From NCBI GenBank assembly GCA_964019055.1, contig OZ025207.1:11870090-11934089 (forward strand): a stretch of 64,000 bases of DNA, given 5' to 3'. This document shows positions 55,801 to 64,000 of the stretch, piece after piece. This DNA is from Anthopleura xanthogrammica. Its lineage: Eukaryota > Cnidaria > Anthozoa > Actiniaria > Actiniidae. A model generated the notes under the pieces. That model was not told the origin of the DNA. It did no database searches and was given only the letters and a program-made list of their open reading frames with translations. The translations under genes were made by a program, and so were the position numbers. The stretch's first letter is position 1, and every line of letters begins with the position of its first letter.

Positions 55801-56348
55801 GTCAAACACGCTCAACAAAACAGTCAATAAAACGGTATGGTTTGAGTAAATAAATTTGCTTCACCATTACAATCCTTTAAAATGTGGTTAAGAAAATATA
55901 GATTTATATTTTGAATGAAATTTAATTGTATTTGATAGATTTATGATTCCATTAAGCTCTCATTTATGGAATTCGGTAATTTCTTCGCGCGACCGCTGTC
56001 CACTTATGATCGCCCTAATTCACTGATCACATGCCAAAAAAGCGACAAAACACTGTTAGAATAATGAGTTCTTTGTGATTGGCTTAAAATGACTTTGAAA
56101 GGATTAAAAAAATTGAAAAAATTAAGATGATTTACCTTAACTCCGTTGAGTCTTGCCAGACCTTCTTTGAGCCCTATCATACAAGGCCCATCCTCCTCCT
56201 CGTCTTCGCTATCTTCTACAGCCTTTTCCTTGCTTTTAATTCTCAATTCATCATTCTCCATCGATTCTGAACTGCTACATTGAATAACAAAAACTAAAGA
56301 AGCTAAAAATCCGTAAATTATGAGCCATTTTTTAGCCGTTTCTGCCAT
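49842..56348 (-). CDS. P4HTM: P4HTM-type transmembrane prolyl 4-hydroxylase (11 exons)
   Basis: Exons in transcript order: 56136-56348, 54785-54863, 54574-54705, 53665-53741, 53235-53296, 52900-52934, 52578-52746, 51874-51931, 50932-51071, 50445-50535, 49842-50135; 449 residues (human 502). The family is ER-resident Fe(II)/2-oxoglutarate prolyl hydroxylases. An N-terminal hydrophobic segment ([15 protein letters not shown]) precedes an acidic stretch and [17 protein letters not shown]. One EF-hand loop, [12 protein letters not shown], is canonical; the second (TEMDDGKITFKE) lacks ligands at positions 1 and 3. Iron ligands are H and D in GHYHAHYD and H in DYSLHGG; the lysine in KWIANNWI should bind 2-oxoglutarate. 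The start at 56348 has a strong ACC/GCC-like context (AAC ATG G); an upstream in-frame ATG at 56381 has a weak one. Confidence 0.93.
50243..50310. repeat. TAGACCCC family, fragment (copy 6)
   Basis: TATAAACCCCTTGTGTGTGA, AAGCTCAATTTGGAGG and AAAAGAATTTC identify the left half in an intron of the P4HTM gene. Confidence 0.65.
52010..52450 (-). mobile_element. 3' end of a non-LTR retrotransposon
   Basis: On minus, [15 protein letters not shown] and [13 protein letters not shown] match the usual C-terminal tail of LINE reverse transcriptase proteins (G-P-x-x-W...L...R...S...FK). A very AT-rich region toward 52010 fits its 3' UTR. It is 5' truncated and lies in a P4HTM intron. Confidence 0.65.
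53370..53625 (+). repeat. tRNA-headed SINE copy
   Basis: Head GCATTCGCCTCACC with B-box-like GGTTTGATTCC, the body TTTGATTCGAGGGTTTTTC, and the tail GTGTGTTAGCTGTGCCCTG. It is opposite to the surrounding P4HTM gene. Confidence 0.75.
53763..54018. repeat. GCAAC-type palindrome with TTACACGG ends
   Basis: The left GCGCGATTACACGGAGCAAT and right ATTGCTCCGTTTGATAGCGC ends are inverted, with repeated GTTGCA/TGCAAC words and a symmetric centre around AAAAGTAGAACG/CGTTTTTCTAC. Confidence 0.7.
54347..54481. repeat. TAGACCCC inverted-repeat family, copy 7
   Basis: TACATCCCCTTTCACGTGAC ... CAGCTCAATTTGGAGGAC ... TTCCGACGTGCTGCAAGGGG. The outermost bases diverge (ACATCC for AGACCC). Confidence 0.75.
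55430..55610 (-). pseudogene. GPCR relic (TM5 region)
   Basis: Minus-strand [16 protein letters not shown] resembles LLLFVYGHIFKICWRH in TM5 of the GPCR at 57.5-58.6 kb, about 10 of 16 positions equal. Flanking sequence does not continue the match and the frame ends shortly. It is a decayed copy inside intron 1 of P4HTM. Confidence 0.6.
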
Positions 56349-57369
56349 GTTTTGTTTTGTATGACGACCGGTAAATTTCATAAACGGTCTATAAATTCGT
56401 TCGAGGTACCAACACGTTGCACGTCAATAATGAATGAATGGTGTTCGTGAATTATCACACGTCTTTCGTAAAACAAACTTATTACGGCTTCAAAATATCT
56501 TAGAATCTTGAAAATGAATCTAGTTTTTAGCCGCCCACTAGTGTTTAACTTAGGTTGTACACTTTTTTTTTGATAATTTTATTGTTGTTTTGTGGATATG
56601 TTTTATTGTTGTTTCTGGTATTTGCTGGTGTTCTTGTGTCACTGGTGTTTCAATGTGATGTCTTGGCTAGAATAACGAGAAACCAGCTGGAAATAAGGTG
56701 CTGTTGATGGTCTAAGATATTACTAGACAATTTCTTATTCGCTTTAGGAATTCTTTTGTTTAGCTTGTGAAGATTGTCAATCAGATAGTTGAAGTTTGAA
56801 GTGTTTGAAGAGACTGGATGGCATGCTTGAATAGATAAATGAAAACAAGGAATCTTGAGAAACCAGAGAGCGTGGGGAATCAAAGATAGCAATCAAAGTT
56901 AGAAAATAAGGAAATCGAAGAAATGTGGAAGATATAGAATGGAAGATCGAAGGAAAGAAAGGAAAAAAGGAAGGAATAAAAGAATGAAAGAATTAGATAG
57001 TGGGAGAAATAAAGGGAATAAATGAATAGATGACTGAAAAAAGGAAGGAAGGAAAATGTTGAAATAAAAGTGGGAAGAAAAGAAAAAGCTTAAGGAAAGA
57101 AAAACTAATTTCAACAGTTGGCAAATTATTTATGATAGAGGCCAAGTCATAAGAAAAAAATATAGGAACTTATATTCTACTGCATGAACTATAATCCCAT
57201 CTGTAATATTTACATGTGTCGTTTATTTAGATAACTGCTTGATTACTTTGACAATAATTGAAATGCCTGAAACCTTTCTTTGCTTATTATTCATTTAAAG
57301 TCATTTTCGTCAGTCTTTAATATGGTGTAATTTTTTTCATGGAACTCGATATTTTGCATTATTGTCCCC
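56349..57369. other. Gap upstream of P4HTM, low-complexity stretch
   Basis: It contains a purine-rich GGAAGGAAA-type tract at 56930-57100 that gives false Phe/Ser-rich frames on minus. P4HTM promoter and 5' UTR must lie in 56349-56900, but I see no clear motif. No gene. Confidence 0.4.
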
Positions 57370-57650
57370 TCTATTTTTTTCGTCGGCTTTAGTGTCACGC
57401 AACCATCCTGTGTATTAATTGCGTTAATTCCGGGTATTTTTAACTAAGTATGCTCGATTAGTTTCACTTTTGTCATCTTTGGTGTCACGCAGCCATTCCT
57501 TGTATTACTTGAGTGACTTCCGGGTATCTTTCTTAAAAAGTGTGCTCGAAAATCCCCTTCTATCATTTCTCATGATTAGTTTCACTTTCGTCTTCTTTGG
57601 TGTCACGCAGCCATCCCGTGTATTACTTGCGTGACTTCCGGTTATCTCAT
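57370..57650 (-). repeat. Tandem triplication spanning the GPCR 3' end
   Basis: Three diverged copies of GGTGTCACGCAGCCAT...TTACTTGCGTGACTTCCGG (plus strand) lie at about 57531-57647, 57441-57530 and 57370-57440. The GPCR stop codon falls in the middle copy. Confidence 0.8.
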
Positions 57651-58584
57651 CTTTATTGCTATCCCTCATCAGCTTGGACATTTCCTTTCTAATATCCCTC
57701 TTCTGTAACGCATAAACTATCGGGTCAATCATTGAATGTCCCTTGAGAAGTAACCTTGAAAAGTGTACAAGATGAGAAGGCACTGTACACGTGGCGTAAA
57801 CAGTACAGGTCTCTCGGTAGGCAGCTAGAACCCAGCACAGTATAAAAACAGGGATCACGACACAGAAGACTTTGACAGTCGATGTCAAATAATATCGAGT
57901 TGCCATCTCCTTTTTACATTTTCCATAGAGACTTTTATTCATCTTGTTTATTTTCCTGGAATGTCTCCAGCAGATTTTGAATATATGGCCATATACAAAC
58001 AACAACAGCACACAAGGTCCGACCTCAAAGACTGCAACCTTTATGGCCAGCATTATCTTCTCTGCGTTGATTTTTTGGTCCTGTGAGAGTTTGAATTCTA
58101 AAATAGCATGCACTGTTTGGAAAGATACGGGTATCAGCCAGGATGAGATGGTGAGAATGATTATAGATTTGCATGTCATGAAGTCTTGATATCGCATGGG
58201 GAACACGACCCATAGATATCTATCCATAGTAACGATACATAGATTACTAACTGATATATGTAACAACATGTCAAAAATGATATTACTGATACTCCACTGA
58301 GCGTGGCACGGCAACGTGGAATCGAAGAAGCAGACAAAAATCCATGGTATCATGATGGCACCGACCAAAAAATCCGCCGTTGCTAGGGACAACAGAAGCC
58401 AGTTGCTATGGTTTCTGAAGAGTCTGCTTCGCTTGAGGATGATAAAAATCACAAGAATGTTACAGACTAAGGTGACCAGTCCGTTGATGCCACTGAAGAT
58501 CCAGAAGTAAAGCGGTGTGGTTTCGGGAAAGAAGTTTGATTCGTGTCCTGCGCTTGTCCTGTTGGTGTTCTCCGCTGACCACAT
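57505..58584 (-). CDS. Class A (rhodopsin-like) GPCR, intronless coding frame
   Basis: 359 residues from ATG at 58584. TM1 CNILVIFIIL, TM2 LLLSLATADF, TM3 preceded by Cys (LPCHAQW) and ending in MDRYLWVVFP. TM6 has CWVL without the usual proline, and TM7 ends DPIVYALQKRDI (DPxxY type). The second extracellular loop has no cysteine, as in melanocortin-like and related receptors, but the ligand cannot be told. The intracellular tail is Lys/Ser/Thr-rich. A good acceptor (TTTCTTTGCAG) just upstream, with a 34-base leader at 58585-58618, suggests an intron in the 5' UTR. It lies between two divergent P4HTM genes. Confidence 0.9.
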   Translation of the reverse strand: MWSAENTNRTSAGHESNFFPETTPLYFWIFSGINGLVTLVCNILVIFIILKRSRLFRNHSNWLLLSLATADFLVGAIMIPWIFVCFFDSTLPCHAQWSISNIIFDMLLHISVSNLCIVTMDRYLWVVFPMRYQDFMTCKSIIILTISSWLIPVSFQTVHAILEFKLSQDQKINAEKIMLAIKVAVFEVGPCVLLLFVYGHIFKICWRHSRKINKMNKSLYGKCKKEMATRYYLTSTVKVFCVVIPVFILCWVLAAYRETCTVYATCTVPSHLVHFSRLLLKGHSMIDPIVYALQKRDIRKEMSKLMRDSNKDEITGSHASNTRDGCVTPKKTKVKLIMRNDRRGFSSTLFKKDTRKSLK

Positions 58585-58789
58585 GTTGATGGCCGGTAGT
58601 TGTGACGTGGAATAACAACTGCAAAGAAAAAAATATGAAATCAGGAAACTCGATAGAAAATCTTTTTATCGTAGGTTCTAGTTTCCATGGGGATTTTTCA
58701 AAAGCTCCTGTACTGTTTGCATTTTGGAAAACTAGTGACATCACCACATTGACGTCAATCACACCTTTACAATGATATTTACTTCCTTA

Positions 58790-58939
58790 AGCCTGGTTCA
58801 CACTAGTGTCGTAATCCATACGCCAACTCAGTATCACATTTATCACCAAGGTGTTAAAGAAGACAAGCACCGTGTGTATGATACTGAGTCTGCGTGTGTT
58901 GCTTACGATTTTGATTACGACACTAGTGTGAACCAGGCT
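58790..58939. repeat. MITE with AGCCTGGTTCACACTAGTG ends
   Basis: The 27-bp ends, with AGCCTGGTTCACACTAGTGT and its inverse, are near-perfect, and the interior also pairs (ACTCAGTATCA/TGATACTGAGT). Confidence 0.85.
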
Positions 58940-61280
58940 ATGGGATAAATTGCAAACAACATATATTGACCATCCTCAAACATGGTTACCACTTTTATAC
59001 AATCTTGGCAAACATTCACGAAACAATACTTAATGAACTTCATCCAACATGTCTGTAACATTGCTTAATATAAAAACTATCATCCAATATGGCTCAAAAT
59101 ATAAATGCTTTCTAAGGATATGAGAAAATGGTGTTGTCTAACCCATCGACACTCGAATGTATTTTGTTCACTTCTATAGACTCTCTTGTTCTCAGTATCA
59201 GTTCTTGTGGGTCGTAGCTTTCTCTTGCAGCTGGTCTTCGGCCTCACGCTCATAGGGTAAGAGCTAGAAGACACCCAAAGAAACTCTAAAGTACGATACC
59301 AAGGGCGGCAAATGCTGGTATTGGGTCATAAAACGTTCACCTCTGTGTTTGTTTGATGTATTGTTCTCTTCTTTGCCACAAGGATTTTTCTCCAGGTTCT
59401 CCAGTTTCCCTTCCTCCGCAAAAATCAAGCCGAAGATTAGCAAGTGGAGTGAGTTCAAAACCAATGAACTAGAAGGAATTGATGATCGCAAGTAATACAT
59501 CTAGTGTTTACATTGGTCCACACTCTTCACGTCGTTGTCATCACTTTCTTTGTCACAATATTTACTCAACCTAATAACATTTTCCATCTCGACTTCTCGA
59601 CTTCTCGACTTACTGGTGTACTTTTCTAATCTAGAAAGCCCGAAATTTTTTTCAGTTTAGCCAAAAATTTGATTACTATTATCATTCAGTTAGTCCACTT
59701 TATATACTCATGGGGTCATACTTCTTTGCACAATTCTGATTATACAGCTTGTTTTGGTACGCCATGTTGGGGCTTTGGTAAACCTGGTTCGAGTAGGATT
59801 TGGAGCACGAACAAGTTTACCTAAATGATTAAGATTACGACCATTTTGACCCCTTTTTGTTATAGAAATAAGATATGCCTGAAACCCTGTCTAAGTGAAT
59901 TTTGGCTTGTTTGGTGCTAATGAAAGCTATCTTCAGCATTTATTCATTCCAGCGTTCCTAGCTGTCTCTAGTATTCAATACGATATTCCCTCTCAAAGTT
60001 CCTCTTAGTGTTCAGTCTAGGTACGAGTCCTGCCCTTTAAGCTCACAAGCGCCAGTCGGAGCTAACGAGGATCTACAACCCGGATCTACAAGCATCTTCC
60101 AAGTGATTAAGCAAGTGCCTTAAAGCTTGCTAGACAAAACCCTGGATTTTTAGTGTCATAAAAGGGAGAAATCAGTAATAACTATCTGTTCCTCTAGCCT
60201 TTTCCTGAATCTTTCTCGACCTTCTAGGTGATTATCAGAATACTAAACGCTAAGGCTAATGCTGTGGTAGAAGTGGAGCTAGACTATTCGAGCTCTCAAG
60301 CCGAGTAGATTGAGCAAGAAATAAAATCCACATCTGCTTTCTAGACCATAAAACACATCTTTGGAATCGCTTGTCCAAAATTCAAATTCTATTTAGTCTG
60401 TCTCAAAGGGCGCGGAGAAAAGCTTGAAGAAAAAATAAACGAAGATGATCGCAGCTGCCTTTTGTTTCACTAATTCACTCAGTGTTCGCAGATGCACAGT
60501 ATGGCCATGTTCTTTTATCAATTGCAACGATATTTTAAGATGGATTATAACGATAGGATTACAACATACTGTACCTTATGGCTTCTGTAATATCAGCTTT
60601 GGTTATTCTAAGTCATTAGGATAATCTTCACAACGGATAAAACCTAAATGAGGCTTAGTGATCTTCACTTTTGACATCGATTTTGAAAGTTAAATGCAGC
60701 AGGATTAAATCACAGATTTTATAGTTCAACCATACGATATTACAACATGAAACCCCGACGTAGTCCAGGCCGAGGAAAGTCGAGGAGACTACAGAAGAAA
60801 GATACTAAGAAAATAAACCGACTGCGCCGAGTGACAGTTATCAAGTCATTCTTGTTGTATTATTTGCCTTCTGTCCATCGCGTAATTACGGTGTGTTTGT
60901 TCAGCAAAGAGGAAGGTGTCGTATAACTTGTGACAGTGAAAATGTTAAGACTTCATATTGAATTAATCCTCCCTGCGATAAGGACCGTGTAATCTGGTCG
61001 TTATTCTGCGCATTTGCTATAGCAAACAAAGTTCGACTCGTTTAATGAATTGTCCATGAAAGACAAACAGAACAAAATTAGCTACGGTCTAATTATCCTT
61101 CATCCGGGACATCAGGCATCCGGGATATTGTATTATTGTTAACGTGACGTCAAAGTAGGACTTCCGGGCTCATATTATAGACGGCAGCAAGTGCAGACGA
61201 GGTTCGACCTGCTAGAAATAAAGCAGTCAGTACAGTATAAGTTTTTAATTACAATCATGGCTGCGTTCGATTCGTTGACA
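58940..61280. other. Intergenic, no gene recognised
   Basis: A short SINE-body fragment occurs at 59370-59450 (GGATTTTTCTCCAGGTTCTC, TTCCTCCGCAAAAATC). The rest shows only short chance frames. The 5' region of the P4HTM-like gene probably begins to the right of this. Confidence 0.4.
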
Positions 61281-61284
61281 AGAC

Positions 61285-61630
61285 ATGACATGTGAGCAGA
61301 GTTTGTTGCTTCTCTCTCTTGATTCGAGGGCTTTTCTCCGGGTTCTCTGGTCTTCCTCCCTCCGCAAAACCTAACACTCTAAATTCCAATTCGATCTGTG
61401 AGTTAGCCGTGCCCTGACTTTGATCAGCTCAGAGGGTGTTTCAGGGTTTGATTTGTGAGTTAGCCGTGCCCTGACTTAGATCAGCCCAGAGGGTGTTTCA
61501 GGGTTTAATTTGTGAGTTAGCCATGCCCTGACTTAGATCAGCCCAGAGGGTGTTTCAGGGTTTGATTTGTGAGTTAGCCATGCCCTGACTTAGATCAGCC
61601 CAGAGGTTGTTTCAGGGTTTGATAAAATAT
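61285..61630 (+). repeat. 5'-truncated SINE with tandem tail (4 x 57 bp)
   Basis: Body TTGATTCGAGGGCTTTTCTCC and TCTTCCTCCCTCCGC, then four copies of a 57-bp tail unit (GTGAGTTAGCCATGCCCTGA ... GTGTTTCAGGGTTTGAT) from about 61396 to 61623. Ends GATAAAAT. Confidence 0.85.
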
Positions 61631-62042
61631 TTCGTTTGTGCAATGAGCAATTTGATCCAGAAAAATATTTTCTTTTATCTTCGATTCTTAAACAGGTACA
61701 TTCTCAATTTGTAGCAGCTTCTAACAGTCACATATTTCCATTTTTACCCTCCTTTCTCACAGGAGAGAGCTCTGTATATCAGATCCAACATTCCATATCT
61801 TGATTTCCCATCATTAACATTTCATCATTGTGAACCAGTACTGACAGCATAAATGCATCTTGTCAAGATCCATGTCTTCCTTTCATTACAAGCTACACAA
61901 CTAATTTACGAAAAGAGACAGTTTTCTTTGTCTAATATAATAAATAATTGATGAAACACAAGTCAATACAATACCGTCCAATGATCAACAAAAGATTTCC
62001 ACTAGCTAGTTTAATGGTACTGTTCAAGACAAGATTAGGAAA

Positions 62043-64000
62043 ATGAGGTCCATTCTCGTAGTTTTTCTTACTCTCCAAATAATTCTTCGCTGTAGTGGTG
62101 AGTTTGTAAAGCCCTGTTTGCCCAAAGACGAGGTACAATATGTCTGCCGCGACCCAGACGATAGTTGTCATGACAGACAAATGGCTGAATACAGATTAGT
62201 CAGGATTGACGGCGTGAGGGTGAGTGCACGTGACTTCAAGGAAATCATCTAGGAAGAGTAAAAGGGTCTTAGTCGCTATTCCAGTATAATCGAACACACA
62301 CAATACTTTTAAGATTTTAGGCATTTACAAAATCATTACATTTTGAACTGAGATTTTAGTATATGTATAAAGGTATATAATAATATATCCATGTGCTACG
62401 ATGTTTTTTCAGTAAAAATCAAATGTAAATAACCTTCCGAAAAAAAAAGAAGAAAAAGCAAGAATTTAACGATGAAAATTATTCCATACTATTTATCTGA
62501 AAAACCCTAACATTCTTTAATTTATTTAGGAATTAGAGTTAAGATAGATTTACGAGAAAAAGGTTTAATATAATATCGAGATTAAAATTTGCATATGCAA
62601 GTCATGTAGTTGTACCTGCTCGCTAGCAGTTGAATGTTTGGTGGTGTATTGAAACCTTAATAAAGCACGTTATTGTCGTTGCTATGGTAATGCTTTAGAA
62701 ATAAGCAGAGCATATGCTATAGTTTGCTGCTCTCTTCTTACATTTGCTTCTTTCTCTATCAGCTTTTTCTCTTTTTTTTTCTCGTATAAGCTAGAATAGT
62801 AGTCATTTCATTTCATGTTCTTCCTTTCCCTTTGCTTTCTTTTCTCTGTCTCTCTCTTTCTCTCTCTCCTTCAGATTTTTGCCCCCCTTTCTACAGACAG
62901 TAGTTATTTAGTACGTTTTTTAAAGAAAACATTATTTAAATAGATCAAAATCTAAAGTTGCTATATAACGGTCGAATATAACTATTAGAGATTGCTAAAG
63001 GACTGAATGAACAAAAACGTGTATGAAAAGCAGTGTAGTCCTATATATGTAATGACCCTTCTACCAAAGAAAGGGCACGTTCGAGATATTAAAATTCTAG
63101 CAAAATATACTGAGGCTTTCCGGAATAAAATGTTCAAGATTGCATTAACATGAAAAAGATCAGTAGATATAGTGCTGTAGATTCGATTATAACGTTTGTT
63201 TTTTTACTAGCATTTTTACCAAAATGTTCTTATTATTGCCGAAAGGTAGGAACTTCATGCATGGTACATTATTTCATTCCTACCAATAAAACTATCTGGT
63301 GATCCACGTGTTTTGTAAATACATGAAGTACCATACGACTATAGCCTCGCAATCAAGTCTGGATTTCAATATTTCGAACGTTGCTCAAATAAATAGCAAT
63401 GTATCATTCGAAGAGACTTTTTTTAGAACCATCTCTAATAAATATTTCATTGAAGTTGTTCTTTAACCTTTTTTAATAATTATCATTTTCGTAGGTTGGT
63501 CATGTGCAGGAAGTCGAGCTAGAGGAAGGACGACGGTACAACATGATAACAAGAGCCATGAAGCCTGTCATGTTTGGTAAGTCACTGTGGAAAATATCAC
63601 TGACAAATGCATGGGGGAGGGGATGATGTGTGTATATGCTTAATGCTACCAGGATTCTCCTTTAAGAGTTTCTTTTCCCTGGGTTTATGTCTTCATCTTT
63701 AGTCTTGTGTAAAACGAAATCAGAAATTCAGAATGTGCTTTCTCCCTCTTTTCTTTCTTTCTTTCGTTCTTTCTTTCTTTTTCTTTTCTTCCCTCGTTCT
63801 TTCCTTTCCAGAAAGTATAATGAACACAAGATGTGGCGGACATGTTGGCGTACAAAAAAAAGCTAAATCGCTCGTTAGTTAACTGTCCAACATGGTCGCC
63901 ATGACATCACATCACATTTCATTCCGCAGAAATCCCTAATTTTCTTAGCAACGATGAATGTGATTACATCATTAAGTTGGCCAACCTGACTGGCTTGGAG
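62043..64000 (+). CDS. Second P4HTM-type prolyl 4-hydroxylase, 5' part (runs off window)
   Basis: Exons seen: 62043-62219, 63495-63576, 63930 to the window end; phases agree. The N terminus MRSILVVFLTLQIILRCSGE is a signal peptide or anchor, followed by a short cysteine-containing region (VCRDPDDSC). Exon 2 has VGHVQEVELEEG and [11 protein letters not shown]. Exon 3 starts EIPNFLSNDECDYIIKLA. These equal exons 2 and 3 of the minus-strand P4HTM gene at the same phases, so the two genes are paralogs. The long acidic segment of the other copy is absent. The catalytic part lies beyond the window. Confidence 0.85.
62740..62885. repeat. T/C-rich low-complexity tract
   Basis: CTTTCTCTCTCT-type pyrimidine tract in intron 1 of the second P4HTM gene. 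A similar TTTC tract occurs at 63743-63800. Confidence 0.85.

Noticed and set aside
61385..61625. Regular repeats resembling a CRISPR-like array (also 48692-48892 and 32567-32935)
   Set aside because: Units are contiguous without unique spacers, in an animal genome; they are tandem minisatellites or SINE tails.

Overview
The window is animal nuclear DNA. It has intron-rich genes with GT-AG splice sites (and one GC-AG intron), AATAAA signals, two intronless class A GPCR genes, and a dense load of short inverted-repeat elements and tRNA-headed SINEs. The gene content (TPX2, METTL17, mevalonate diphosphate decarboxylase, P4HTM, rhodopsin-like GPCRs) and the style of repeats suggest a cnidarian, most likely an anthozoan such as a coral or sea anemone. 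That placement is inference. All exon models were read by eye from splice sites, phase continuity and family resemblance.

Layout. 0-7 kb is repeat territory: a decayed MULE transposase (1.8-3.1 kb), a TTAA-flanked inverted-repeat element (3.24-3.99 kb), a small two-exon gene of unknown function (4.6-5.1 kb), and a foldback element with a 9-bp target duplication (5.43-6.80 kb). 7.5-13.6 kb (+) is mevalonate diphosphate decarboxylase, 14 coding exons. 14.2-21.8 kb (+) is METTL17, 17 coding exons. 23.5-29.2 kb (-) is TPX2, 10 exons. It lies tail to tail with METTL17 and head to head with a 12-coding-exon gene (30.2-41.9 kb, +) for a membrane-anchored FG-GAP protein resembling plant NERD1. A complete intronless GPCR gene sits inside an intron of that gene, between two direct repeats.

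44.7-46.1 kb (+) is an intronless ankyrin protein resembling PP1 regulatory subunits. 49.8-56.3 kb (-) is a P4HTM-type transmembrane prolyl 4-hydroxylase, 11 exons. 57.5-58.6 kb (-) is a second intronless GPCR. 62.0 kb to the window end (+) is the start of a second P4HTM-type gene. The two P4HTM genes are head to head, with the GPCR between them and a GPCR relic in the first intron of the first copy.

The genes do not form one pathway. MVD, METTL17, TPX2 and the FG-GAP gene look like housekeeping genes. The P4HTM/GPCR block looks like a local duplication cluster. Several repeat families recur across the window, including two inverted-repeat families found together three times. No obvious new multi-gene system is visible. 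The most unusual points are the NERD1-like animal gene hosting a repeat-flanked GPCR, the divergent P4HTM pair, the foldback element, a degenerate hammerhead-like motif, and a GPCR tail remade by an out-of-frame duplication.
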